A stretch of 64,000 nucleotides of DNA. It comes from JAAEQG01 sp043803085. GTDB taxonomy: Bacteria > Planctomycetota > Phycisphaerae > UBA1845. The position numbers and the translations under genes were made by a program. The stretch lies in assembly GCA_043803085.1 (NCBI GenBank), contig JAZDKM010000288.1:1-64000 (forward strand). Reading direction: 5' to 3'. Below are positions 1-7,682 of the stretch, in pieces. The stretch's first letter is position 1. Every line of letters begins with the position of its first letter. The notes under the pieces are model-generated. The model saw nothing but the letters and a program-made list of their open reading frames with translations, was not told the origin of the DNA and made no database searches.

Positions 1-377
1 AGCCCACGGCGCCAGCCGTGGGTGAGCGGGCCATCACCCGGCGCCCAGCCCCGGTAGGGGCGAAAGGGCACGTGCCACCTCCTGGTTGCTTCCCGCCGGG
101 CCCTTCTTACGCCCCATCCGGGGCTGAGGTCCACCCGCCGAATCCCCCCCACAGCTCACGCTGTGGGCTATCTTCTTGCGCCCCTGCCGGGGCTGGAAGA
201 GATGCGCCCCGGATGGACCCCGCACCCGCGCAGTTCCACGCCGCTGCCGAGACAGCCACAAGTCCTGGCCACCCCTCCGGCCGTGGGGCTCGGCTACACC
301 GGCGACACCTCTGGGTGGTTCTGCTATACTGGCGCGACGCAAGTCCATTCGCGGCGCTTGACGAGCAGGGGAACGCG
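1..377. repeat. cluster of five short palindromes upstream of the kinase gene
   Basis: No gene is evident here. Five perfect stem-loops stand in the first 200 bases: 3-22 (CCCACGGC stem, loop 4), 48-61, 111-124 and 180-193 (all GCCCC/GGGGC with a 4-base loop) and 150-165 (CACAGC stem). The three GCCCC units share flanking CAG/GCG bases but have different loops, so they look like members of one dispersed family. The rest of the stretch up to the kinase start is spacer. Confidence 0.7.
322..330 (+). promoter_or_regulatory. possible extended -10 promoter of the kinase gene
   Basis: The bases TGCTATACT form a good extended -10 element (TG, one base, TATACT) 48 bases before the preferred kinase start at 378. 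No convincing -35 box is seen at the usual distance, which is tolerated in extended -10 promoters. This is a motif match only. Confidence 0.3.
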
Positions 378-2966
378 ATGTCCGGGCGAGTTCCGCAGGG
401 CGGGGAAACGCGCGAGGAGCACATCGGCCGGATTGTCAACGACTACCTCGATCGCCGAGCCCGCGGAACGGCTGAGCCGGAGACCGAGTTGTTCAGCCGC
501 TACCCGGAATGGGCCGACGAACTCCGCCTGCAGCTTGAGGTGCTCCGCGACCTAAAACCCACCGGCCAGCCGATCGAGTCGCTGGTGGCCCAGGGCCCCC
601 TGCGCTGTTCACCGGACCCGCAATACCCGGCCCAGTTGGCGGCCTACAAGATCACCGACTTCCTTGGGCGCGGCGGCATGGGCGTCGTGCTCAAGGCTTA
701 TGAGGAGAGCCTCAGCCGCACCGTGGCCCTGAAGGTCCTGCGGCCCGAGTTGGCCGCGGACCGGTCGGCCCTCGCCCGTTTCGAACGCGAGGCCAAAGCT
801 GCCGCGACTCTGCACCATCCCAACATCGTCACCATCTACGCCGTCGGCGAGGACCACGGCGTACACTTTATGGCCATGGAGTACATCGCCGGCCCCACGC
901 TGGCCGACGTAATCCGCGCGGCGTACGTCAGGACTGAGAATACATCCGTAGCGGCCGGCGTCTCGCCGGCCGGGTCGTCCAGCTCCCCCGTAGCGGCCGG
1001 CGTCTCGCCGGCCGAGTGGCCCACCTCTTCAGAGGTCGTGTCGCGATTCGAGAACGGCAATCAATCACCCACGTTTGAAAACTCGGCCGCTGGACCGAGA
1101 ATCCTTTCTCGGTCCCTAGCCACGGCGGAATCCCTTCCGCCGTCGTTGCCGCCGAACCTCATCCGCGACATCTTCCGCCAACTGTTATCGGCCCTGGCCG
1201 CTGCCCATCAAGCCGGCCTGGTTCATCGGGACATCAAACCAGCGAATATCCTTCTCGATGGCTGGTCGAAGGAAGGCAAGAGGCAAGAGGCAGGAGGCAA
1301 GAGCAAAGAGGCAACGAGGCAACAAGGCAGGGAGGGCGAGGCTCCGGCCGAGCCGCCTTCGCTCAGCACTCAGCACTGTGCTCCCGCCACTCAGCACTCA
1401 GCACCGAGCACTCAGCACTTTCGGGTGAAGCTCGCTGACTTCGGCCTGGCGCGCATGGTCTCGGCGCAGACGCGGGTGACGCTGCCGTCGGCCCTGCTGG
1501 GCACGCCGGAGTACATGAGCCCGGAGCAGGCTCGCGGCGAGGATGCCGACGGCGGCATCGACCACCGCGCGGACCTGTACTCGGCGGGCGTGGTGCTCTA
1601 CGAGATGCTCACCGGGCGCACGCCGTTCCGCGCCGACACGCCCTCGGCCGTCATCCATCGCATCTTGCACGAGGAACCGCGCGACCCACGCGCGCTCTAC
1701 CCCGCGGCCGATCCACACCTGGCCTCCCTGGCCCTGCGCCTGATGGCTAAACGCCCCCAGGACCGCTTCGCCTCGGCCGCCGAGGCTCTGGCCGCCCTGG
1801 AGGCCGGCACACGCATCGCCCTGCTCGAACAACGCCGCCGCACGCGCCGCCGAGCGTTCGCCGCCGCCGTGCTCGCGCTGCTTGCCGGCGCAGGGTGGCT
1901 CGCGGGTCGCCCGGGCGGTCCGTGGGGCCGGCTTTCCAGCCGGTCAGCCGTTGTCCGGGTCGAGGTTGATCACGTGCTCAAGTGTGTCAAGCTCGTTTAC
2001 GCGAACGACGACAAGAAGGTATTCGAGACGGTTCCGTCAGTTGCGGGCAACGTGTGGGCCGCAGCACTCGTCAACCTCGATGGAGCCCAGGAGAGAATCG
2101 TCGTCGTGGGGCTCCGAAGCCCGGAACACGAAAAAAACCTCTTCGCCTTTGACCTCGACGGTCGGGAGCGTTGGTCCAAGTATCTCACGGTTGACACCGA
2201 ACTCGGTCGCAACTGGCCGGAACGGGTACCGGGACTGCTATGGTACTGCCCGTTCGTCGTTGCGGATAACCTCGACGATGATCCCGGCGATGAGCTTCTC
2301 GTCGTCGCCGACGACGGGGATTATCCAACACTGCTTTGCAGACTCGACCCCGAAACGGGAGGACTCGAATCGACCTTTTGGCACATGGGGGATCTCGCCG
2401 AACCGCAAATCGAGCCCGAGTTCTTTGGCCACGGGCGCCCCGCTATCGTCTTGTCCGGGAGTAACAACAAGCTCGACGGCTTCGACGACGGCAAGCAGCT
2501 TCCGGATGACGACGCGCCGGTTGCCCATTGGGACTGGGTGCCTGTAGTAATGATCCTCGACCCGAGGGACATGTCCGGGGTCGGCCCGCCACGAACGGGT
2601 CGGATCCCGCTCCCGCAGGCTCATGTTCAGGCCTACGCGTTTTTGGACCTGCCATCCGAGTGGTCGACGTGGGCCAGGGGAGAGCGTCCCCCGCCCGGGG
2701 CGGAACCAACTGCCGTCCAGTTGGAAGACGTGGCATCAGGCCTCGAACTGAACGACCCAAGGGCTGAGAATGCCGTTCTGCAAGTGAACGTTCTGCGCCT
2801 TCTCACCGAAAGGGACGCTTACATTACTCGCGCCACTTTGAACTTGGATCGTAACCTTGACTGCGTGTACGTGACCTGCGAACACGACAGGGTGCGGCAG
2901 ACTCGCGAATCCTGGGAAGAAGTCTGGCACGTCATCATCCCCGAAGGACAATATGTGGAAGAATGA
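378..2966 (+). CDS. membrane-anchored Ser/Thr protein kinase with repeat-derived insertions
   Basis: This is a Hanks-type kinase that phosphorylates Ser/Thr residues of unknown targets. With the ATG at 378, the glycine loop GRGGMGVV is near residue 97, the lysine motif VALKVL near 118, HRDIKPAN near 283, DFGLA near 354 and GTPEYMSPEQ follows. A single membrane segment lies near residues 493-510, and about 350 residues of extracytoplasmic sensor-like sequence follow. The frame is open upstream to base 18, but that part is palindromic spacer. The start at 378 begins a typical planctomycete N-terminus with an RYPEWADELR helix. The catalytic domain is interrupted by two low-complexity insertions (about bases 930-1145 and 1265-1425) made of dispersed repeats. 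Another palindrome follows the membrane segment. Whether the kinase still folds is uncertain. Confidence 0.88.
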   Translation: MSGRVPQGGETREEHIGRIVNDYLDRRARGTAEPETELFSRYPEWADELRLQLEVLRDLKPTGQPIESLVAQGPLRCSPDPQYPAQLAAYKITDFLGRGGMGVVLKAYEESLSRTVALKVLRPELAADRSALARFEREAKAAATLHHPNIVTIYAVGEDHGVHFMAMEYIAGPTLADVIRAAYVRTENTSVAAGVSPAGSSSSPVAAGVSPAEWPTSSEVVSRFENGNQSPTFENSAAGPRILSRSLATAESLPPSLPPNLIRDIFRQLLSALAAAHQAGLVHRDIKPANILLDGWSKEGKRQEAGGKSKEATRQQGREGEAPAEPPSLSTQHCAPATQHSAPSTQHFRVKLADFGLARMVSAQTRVTLPSALLGTPEYMSPEQARGEDADGGIDHRADLYSAGVVLYEMLTGRTPFRADTPSAVIHRILHEEPRDPRALYPAADPHLASLALRLMAKRPQDRFASAAEALAALEAGTRIALLEQRRRTRRRAFAAAVLALLAGAGWLAGRPGGPWGRLSSRSAVVRVEVDHVLKCVKLVYANDDKKVFETVPSVAGNVWAAALVNLDGAQERIVVVGLRSPEHEKNLFAFDLDGRERWSKYLTVDTELGRNWPERVPGLLWYCPFVVADNLDDDPGDELLVVADDGDYPTLLCRLDPETGGLESTFWHMGDLAEPQIEPEFFGHGRPAIVLSGSNNKLDGFDDGKQLPDDDAPVAHWDWVPVVMILDPRDMSGVGPPRTGRIPLPQAHVQAYAFLDLPSEWSTWARGERPPPGAEPTAVQLEDVASGLELNDPRAENAVLQVNVLRLLTERDAYITRATLNLDRNLDCVYVTCEHDRVRQTRESWEEVWHVIIPEGQYVEE
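948..1143 (+). repeat. four palindromic units inside the kinase coding sequence
   Basis: Two identical 25-base units (948-972 and 990-1014, core GCGGCCGGCG TCT CGCCGGCCG) are followed by a GGACCGAGAA/TTCTCGGTCC stem-loop (1092-1115) and an ACGGCGGAA/TTCCGCCGT stem-loop (1122-1143). They lie in frame between the kinase helix after the hinge and the HRD loop, where normal kinases have no such sequence. Confidence 0.85.
1265..1420 (+). repeat. GGCAAGA-type and CTCAGCA-type micro-repeats inside the kinase
   Basis: Bases 1273-1310 are a degenerate tandem of GGCAAGA. They are followed by a GGCTC/GAGCC stem-loop (1340-1354) and then a tandem of CACTCAG units (1361-1420) read as repeated STQH. The block separates DIKPANILLDG from VKLADFGLA. 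Similar GGCAAGA tracts are at 4985, 6009 and 23761, and a CACTCAGCA tract starts oppF at 47894. Confidence 0.8.
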
Positions 2967-3313
2967 CGCGGACCCAGAGATCTCCCAACTCTGGATCGTA
3001 GTGCAGTTCCCACGTTGTCCCCATCGGACACGCCCGCGGGCGGGCCAGGCGACCCGCCCCGCGGAATGTCCAAAATCCCAGGTTCGCTCACTGCCCGGCT
3101 CAGGCCGGCGTCAGACCGGACCGCCACCCGCTGGTGACGGCTGGCCGGGATTGCCCCGATTTCTCCGGGCGGAACATGCCCGCGCTCACGTCCTTGGCTC
3201 CTTGCTGGGACCGGTGAGGTCGCAGCGAAGAATGATCAACGCGTAAACGAAGCGGCAGGTTGGGCCGATTAACCCACCCGCCGCTCGTAGGTTCTCGGGT
3301 TGTGGCCGGGCGC
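2967..3313. other. spacer without recognisable gene
   Basis: No coding region is supported. The stretch lies between the kinase stop and the converging dockerin-like tail on the minus strand. I see no T-tailed terminator and no member of the repeat families that is strong enough to list. Confidence 0.5.
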
Positions 3314-3433
3314 TTACGTAATCGGGCCCGTAAAGTCGCGCGGCACAATCCCGTAATCGTTCAGGCCCACGTCGCAGTCGCCGCCGAGGTCACCCGATGG
3401 CTGCCCGGAGCAGCCAAGCGGTCCTACACACGA
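3314..3433 (-). pseudogene. dockerin-like tail cut off from the upstream lipoprotein gene by a TGA
   Basis: Reading the minus strand in the same frame as the gene ending at 3434 gives, directly after its TGA, 39 further codons to a TAA at 3314. They encode a calcium-binding-like half repeat (GDLGGDCDVGLNDYGIVPRD, then FTGPIT). This matches the end of the paired dockerin-like tails of the proteins at 49074 and 60641. It has no start codon of its own. A single CGA-to-TGA change or a sequencing error would explain it. Two acidic residues of the usual loop are already replaced by Gly. Confidence 0.7.
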
Positions 3434-3970
3434 TCAGCGTCCGGGCGGCTCCCCCGTAGCCCGGAACGAGATCCACGCGCTCCCATCACCAGCCGCGCCG
3501 GTTTGATCCGTTTCCGCCGCGGCGGCACATATCAGGTCCCGCACCATGCGCTCGTCATTGAGCCAGTCCTCCGCGGACGCATACCCGAGAGCCTGATACA
3601 TGGCCACCGACGCGGCGTCTTCTTGAGGCGTCGTGCAGAAGCAGTCTTGCTCATCGATCAGCACCCAATTGGTGTGCCATTGGCAATAGTATCTGTTCAC
3701 GGCCTGCTGGTCGCCGCTGGCAATGGCACCCTCGATCTGAGGGGGCAGAACATCCTCATTCTCCGTCCATAGGCTCTGGCACGACGGGGACAAGACGCAA
3801 GTGTCTGGCTCGGCGCCTTCCCCGGGGTACGACGGAAACAAGACGCAAGTGTCTGGCTCGCCGCATCCCCCGGTGTACGTGTGGCAACCGTGCGACACCA
3901 CCAACAACCAGCCCACCAAACCAATTAAGACCATCGTAGGAAGGTGTTTTTCGCAGACAGCGCAATTCAT
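3434..3970 (-). CDS. small exported Cys-rich protein, interrupted before its dockerin-like tail
   Basis: The 178-residue product starts at an ATG preceded by an ACGGAGAT ribosome site. The N-terminus has a hydrophobic segment (MVLIGLVGWLLVVSHG) that ends at a Cys, as in a lipoprotein signal. A short duplicated motif follows (EPDTCVLFPSYPGEG, then EPDTCVLSPSC), giving several Cys residues. The middle (LGYASAEDWLNDERMVRDL) is not recognised. The frame continues after the TGA into a dockerin-like tail, so this is probably a truncated form of a longer cell-surface protein. It lies 34 bases downstream of the PEP-CTERM gene on the same strand, which also suggests a surface role. The function is unknown. 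Confidence 0.6.
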   Translation of the reverse strand: MNCAVCEKHLPTMVLIGLVGWLLVVSHGCHTYTGGCGEPDTCVLFPSYPGEGAEPDTCVLSPSCQSLWTENEDVLPPQIEGAIASGDQQAVNRYYCQWHTNWVLIDEQDCFCTTPQEDAASVAMYQALGYASAEDWLNDERMVRDLICAAAAETDQTGAAGDGSAWISFRATGEPPGR

Positions 3971-4004
3971 GGTTGATCTCCGTCTGAGGGAAAATCTCGC
4001 GGCT

Positions 4005-4703
4005 CTACGAATGCCGTCGGCGCGCAGGCACCACGGCCCAGGCTGCGACCAGGAACAATGTCGCAGGCTCGGGGATAACCACCGTCAAAACAGGATGGTA
4101 CGAGGACGCTTCGGACGAGTAGAAGGCAACGGCGTCCGATCCACCCTCGAACGGCAGAAATGCCCAACCATAGTCTGACTCACCTGCTGACCAAGCGCGC
4201 AGGCTGGCCGTAACATCTACATCTAAGGGGCCAATGGGGATGTGCTCTGCGTGCGTACCCTCGCCGATCGAGAAATCGGGCTCGACCACCGCCTCGATGC
4301 CGTTCGCCTGGACTCCATCGTTCAGCCCATTCCAAGTAACGGTCTCTTCCCAGGGAATAAGCATTCGATGCACTGTGAAACCACTGCCGGCGTTCATAAC
4401 GTACAGGCTAACCGTGGCGGAGACGATCGGCGAGCCGTAGGGAATCTGCCCAGGGTCTGCCCCGAAAATACCATCGAACCCTAGCAGCCCCTGCTCCTCA
4501 CCGGCGCCCGCCATCCAGCCGTCCATCCAAAACACATAATAGTCCGAGTAGCTCTCATCCGCCCAATCTTCGCCGATCGTCGTGTCCCGGGTCCCGGTGT
4601 AGCCGCTGACACCCTGTTGAAAGCTGTACTCTTCCGCCTGACTGGACTGTAATCCCAGTAGGCATAAACCCGCAACGACAGCAAACTGGCTAGAAGGTTT
4701 CAT
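4005..4703 (-). CDS. PEP-CTERM sorted extracellular protein, DNRLRE-like domain
   Basis: The 232-residue product has a signal peptide (VVAGLCLLGLQSSQAEE). Its body resembles DNRLRE-type beta-sandwich domains of exported proteins, in the stretch from the TRDTTI segment through LLGFDG and VSATVSLYV to HPVLTV. It ends with the tripartite PEP-CTERM sorting signal, PEPATLFLVAAWAVV followed by PARRRHS. This signal is known to direct processing by an exosortase and display in the envelope or exopolysaccharide matrix. No exosortase gene is in the window. The start is supported by a GGAGA ribosome site 6 bases upstream. The next gene follows 34 bases downstream and is also exported, so the two may be transcribed together. 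Confidence 0.8.
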   Translation of the reverse strand: MKPSSQFAVVAGLCLLGLQSSQAEEYSFQQGVSGYTGTRDTTIGEDWADESYSDYYVFWMDGWMAGAGEEQGLLGFDGIFGADPGQIPYGSPIVSATVSLYVMNAGSGFTVHRMLIPWEETVTWNGLNDGVQANGIEAVVEPDFSIGEGTHAEHIPIGPLDVDVTASLRAWSAGESDYGWAFLPFEGGSDAVAFYSSEASSYHPVLTVVIPEPATLFLVAAWAVVPARRRHS

Positions 4704-4984
4704 AGTCTGTCTCCGAGGTATTCCGATGCGGCAGCCGGACCGAAAGGCAACGCGCCCCCTGCCCGTCCGCGTGTAACCCGAGATCCCGCGTCTCCATGAT
4801 CGCCGTTGGCCGTGACCGCTCCTTCGGGTGCCCCGGGAACGCCCCGGAGCCCCAGCTTCTCAGCATCTGTGGCCGCCACCTCCCCTGGGTCTTCTTCCAC
4901 CGCGGAGTTCGCGGAGACCGCAGAGCATCCAATCTAACAAACACCGTTGGGCGGGAATCTGGACGCGAAAAAAAAGTCGGAACT

Positions 4985-5100
4985 GCAAGAGAGAAGGCAA
5001 GAGGCAAGAGGCAAGAGGGGCACGGCAGAACATGGCATTCAGGAAACAAGGTCAGACCGCGAAAAGCCCAAACGCCAAAACGCCGAAAACCCGAATCCGT
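4985..5100. repeat. left composite micro-repeat beside the toxin-antitoxin locus
   Basis: The spacer at 4704-5282 has no supported gene. It holds a GAGGCAA tandem (4985-5020) followed by a degenerate CGAAAA/CGCCAAAA tract (5059-5099). A CGGAGTTCGCGGAGACCGCAG tract of similar style is at 4901-4925. The same two tracts in the same order stand immediately downstream of the toxin gene (6009-6096). Confidence 0.65.
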
Positions 5101-5203
5101 TTGAGCCGAAGCGCCGATGGTGTTGAGCCGGCGGCGCTGGACGTCATAACCTATTTCTGCAAAGCGAGTTAGCGCGGCAGTGGGCATGAAGCGTTAGCCG
5201 GAG

Positions 5204-5250
5204 TTGACCGACAGATCGGATTATGCGATAATCTGAATGTCGGATTATCT
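5204..5250 (+). promoter_or_regulatory. sigma-70-like promoter overlapped by an inverted repeat (antitoxin operator candidate)
   Basis: TTGACC (5204-5209) and GATAAT (5227-5232) are separated by 17 bases, a near-consensus promoter. The -10 box lies inside the near-palindrome CGGATTATGCGATAATCTG (5217-5235), and a third half-site CGGATTATCT follows at 5241-5250. This arrangement suits autorepression by the AbrB-type antitoxin encoded 33 bases further on. Confidence 0.6.
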
Positions 5251-5282
5251 GGCGCTACCCACAAGCGCGAGGGAGGTCGCGT

Positions 5283-5591
5283 ATGAAACCCAGGCTTTCT
5301 CCGGACACCACCAAGGTCGGTAAACGCGGGACGGTGGTCATCCCTGCCCGGCTGCGCCGCCGGTTCGGCATCGAAGAAGGCGACCTCGTGGTCTTCGAGC
5401 CCTCCCCCGATGGGGTGCTCATCCGCCCGGCCGTCGCGCTTCCAATCGAGATCTACACGCCGCAGCGGCAGGCCGAGTTCCTGCTCAGCAACGCGGTGGA
5501 CACGGCCGACTACCAGGCGGCCCGCGCAGCCGTCCAGGCGATGGGCGTCGATCCTGACGCCATCGACCACAAGAAGCCGCCGAGGAGATAG
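5283..5591 (+). CDS. AbrB/MazE-type antitoxin
   Basis: The 102-residue product has a SpoVT/AbrB swapped-hairpin DNA-binding domain at residues about 10-50. It shows the hallmark VGKRGTVVIPARLRRRFGI followed by EEGDLVVFEPSPDGVLIRP. The C-terminal half is probably the toxin-binding part. The start is set by a GGGAGGT ribosome site 7 bases upstream. The PIN gene starts 4 bases after the stop, so the two are translated together. Antitoxins of this class neutralise their PIN partner and repress their own promoter. A palindrome over the -10 box upstream fits that role. Confidence 0.85.
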   Translation: MKPRLSPDTTKVGKRGTVVIPARLRRRFGIEEGDLVVFEPSPDGVLIRPAVALPIEIYTPQRQAEFLLSNAVDTADYQAARAAVQAMGVDPDAIDHKKPPRR

Positions 5592-5594
5592 CGG

Positions 5595-5993
5595 GTGGAC
5601 CGCCTGTTTCACGACGCGAATGTGCTCTTCTCGGCTGCATATCGCGAGGGCTCGGGGCTGATGCGGCTTTGGTCCCTCTCCGACGTGGAGTTGCTCACGT
5701 CGGCTTACGCGCTCGAGGAGGCTCGACGCAATCTGGCCGACGACGAGCCACAAACCCGCTTGGCCGATTTGGCGAAGAGCATCACAGTCGTTGACGAGGC
5801 GCCGACGGCGCTCGCGTTGTCGGTTGGCCTGAACCTCCCCGAGAAAGACACGCCCGTCCTGTTGGCCGCACTGAATGCCGCGGCGACCCATTTGCTGACC
5901 GGCGACAAGACCCACTTCGGGCGTTACTTCGGGAAGAAAATTGCGGGCATCCTGATCCTGCGGCCGGCCGATTACCTCCGGGGAAGAAGTTGA
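5595..5993 (+). CDS. PIN-domain toxin (VapC-like ribonuclease)
   Basis: The 132-residue product covers a complete PIN domain. The acidic residues expected to bind the metal are visible: Asp in FHDANVLFSA near the N-terminus, Glu in YALEEARRN, and Asp in PEKDTPVLLAA and LLTGDKTHFG. PIN toxins cleave RNA, often tRNA or rRNA, when released from their antitoxin. The start is a GTG three bases after the antitoxin stop, which indicates translational coupling. The pair is flanked on both sides by the same composite micro-repeat, so it may have been acquired or moved as a unit. No catalytic residue appears to be missing. Confidence 0.85.
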   Translation: MDRLFHDANVLFSAAYREGSGLMRLWSLSDVELLTSAYALEEARRNLADDEPQTRLADLAKSITVVDEAPTALALSVGLNLPEKDTPVLLAALNAAATHLLTGDKTHFGRYFGKKIAGILILRPADYLRGRS

Positions 5994-6008
5994 CCAAGGC
6001 AACCGCCT

Positions 6009-6096
6009 GAAGGGAAGAGGCAGGAGGCAAGAGGCAAGAGTGAAGCGGCAACCAAACCGAAACCCGAAAAGCCAGAATACCGAAACGGCGAGACGG
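6009..6096. repeat. right composite micro-repeat after the PIN toxin
   Basis: A GAGGCAA tandem (6009-6041) and a CCGAAACCCGAAAAG tract (6050-6090) begin 15 bases after the toxin stop and mirror the composition and order of 4985-5100. The remaining spacer to 6483 has no supported gene. It includes an inverted copy (6371-6394) of the GTTTGGAAAT element found three times at 23735-23950. Confidence 0.65.
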
Positions 6097-6483
6097 CGGG
6101 CGGGCGTCGGGGCGCTGCCGAGATCCTGTCACGCACCGACACAGCGGGGCGCGCGCTACCCGCGCCGTTCAACTCGATCACGCGCCAAGGACTATGCACG
6201 GGGACGCCGCGCGCCCGCCGCAGCCCGCCCTGTAGGAGATCCGCAGGTGTGAAAGGAGGTAAAAACGCGTGCCCGGTCTGAACCGCGAGTGCTCTATTCG
6301 GAAGGCCCCAATCCCGTTTTCGGTGCCGTTTCAGTGGCTCAAGGGCCAAACCGCAGCCTAGCGCGTACGCGAAATTTCCAAACAAAGCCAAACTTAGTCA
6401 AGTTGGATAAACTGGGCAAAACTGCCGCCCGCGCTAGAACGGCGGCCAAAAATGGCCAAGCGATCCGATCCGCACACCGGACC

Positions 6484-7098
6484 CTACATGTAGCGCGTGA
6501 TCGAGACCAGCAGCTCGTGCAGGGTTTTCAGCCCGCGGTAGCAGAGCTTGTGGACCGCGGCCTCGGTCTTGCCCAGCCGGGCGGCGACCTCGGCCACAGG
6601 CCGGCCCTCGAGGAATCGCAGCCGTACCACCGCACGCTGCTCGTCGGTCAGCCGGGCCAGGCTCGACGTGACGGCCGCCACGGCCTCCTGCCGCGCGAAC
6701 TGCCCGCTGGGCGTCGTGTCCGATGCGGCCAGCCGGTGGACCAGACCGAGGTACGACGACTCGGCCGCGGCCGGCGGGCGCTGCTCGCGCTCGATGTTCC
6801 GCTTGTGCCGTTTGGAGGCCCGCTGGTGATTGCGCAAGGTGTTCAGGGCGATCGTCTCCAGCCACGCGTAGAACCCCGCCGGTCCGTCGAATTGGCAGCC
6901 CGTCATCGCCTTGAACGCCGCCGTGTAGGCGTCTTGCAGCACGTCGTCCGGATCGAGCCGTGCACGATACGCGTCATCCAGGCAGTCCGCGACGACCGCA
7001 CGCAGCACGGCATGATAGTATACGATCAGCCGCTGCAGGGCGTCCGCATCACCCCTGACGGCCAATTCGACCTGCTCGGCGCGTTGCCGTTCGTCCAT
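6484..7098 (-). CDS. RNA polymerase sigma factor, ECF type
   Basis: The 204-residue product has the two-domain layout of extracytoplasmic-function sigma factors. Region 2 covers about residues 15-95 (PDDVLQDAYTAAFKAM, then FYAWLETIALNTLRNHQR). A Pro/Ala linker follows. Region 4 has a helix-turn-helix near residues 140-195 (LPVAEVAARLGK-type sequence seen as PVAEVAARLGKTEAAVHKL). It would direct core polymerase to a specific promoter set. No anti-sigma gene adjoins it, and the nearest plus-strand gene starts at 7683. The linker between regions 2 and 4 is longer than in minimal ECF factors and is typical of planctomycete groups. Confidence 0.87.
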   Translation of the reverse strand: MDERQRAEQVELAVRGDADALQRLIVYYHAVLRAVVADCLDDAYRARLDPDDVLQDAYTAAFKAMTGCQFDGPAGFYAWLETIALNTLRNHQRASKRHKRNIEREQRPPAAAESSYLGLVHRLAASDTTPSGQFARQEAVAAVTSSLARLTDEQRAVVRLRFLEGRPVAEVAARLGKTEAAVHKLCYRGLKTLHELLVSITRYM

Positions 7099-7682
7099 CT
7101 ACAGCAGCCCGTATTTCTGCAATCGTACCCAGGCGAGCCAGCCCATTCAAGCGAAACCGGCCTGTCGTGCCGCTGCTTTTGCCCGCCGAGCCGCCCTCCC
7201 GGCACGCCGAAACGCCAATTCGGCCGCTCCCGTCTTCGGAAACACGGTTTTGCGGCGTTTCGGCACAACATTAACCCCTACCCCCACGGATCATGCCATC
7301 ACGACCAACCCATCTGGAAAATCTGGGTTGACCTGGGGGCATGGGGGAGGTGCTCCTGGAAAGCACTGCTCACAGAGCAGTGGCACACTCGAGACTCAAG
7401 CTGGGTTGGAGCACGAGGAACACGCCACGGTTCATGGTGCCGCTTACAAGGGGCGACGCTACATGAGCTTTTCACGCGCGCTTTGAGGTTCGCCTCGGTG
7501 GAGCCGCCGGGAACCCGCCGCGGGTTTGTGCGTCCAATAGGCTAAGAAGGCTGTAAAAGGATCGGAGCTGCGGGCTTGGGCGCGCGGCGACGGTCATGCT
7601 AATTGGCCTGGCGTGCCGATAGGACGTAACATGACCCTGACCATTCTTGGCCCATAAGAGTTCTATTCCGGGAGTATCAACC
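7099..7682. other. spacer without recognised gene
   Basis: No coding sequence is supported. The segment 7310-7460 has several short complementary stretches (for example CTGCTCACAGAGCAG at 7368-7382) and could fold, but it does not match SRP RNA, 6S RNA or a riboswitch that I can recognise. Promoters for both divergent genes should lie here. Confidence 0.4.

Noticed and set aside
3434..3436. TGA read as selenocysteine
   Set aside because: No selenoprotein family resemblance, no clear hairpin after the codon, and the base change from an Arg codon is simpler.
7310..7460. structured RNA such as SRP RNA or a riboswitch
   Set aside because: The conserved GGAAG/AGCA loop of SRP RNA and the cores of common riboswitches are not found.
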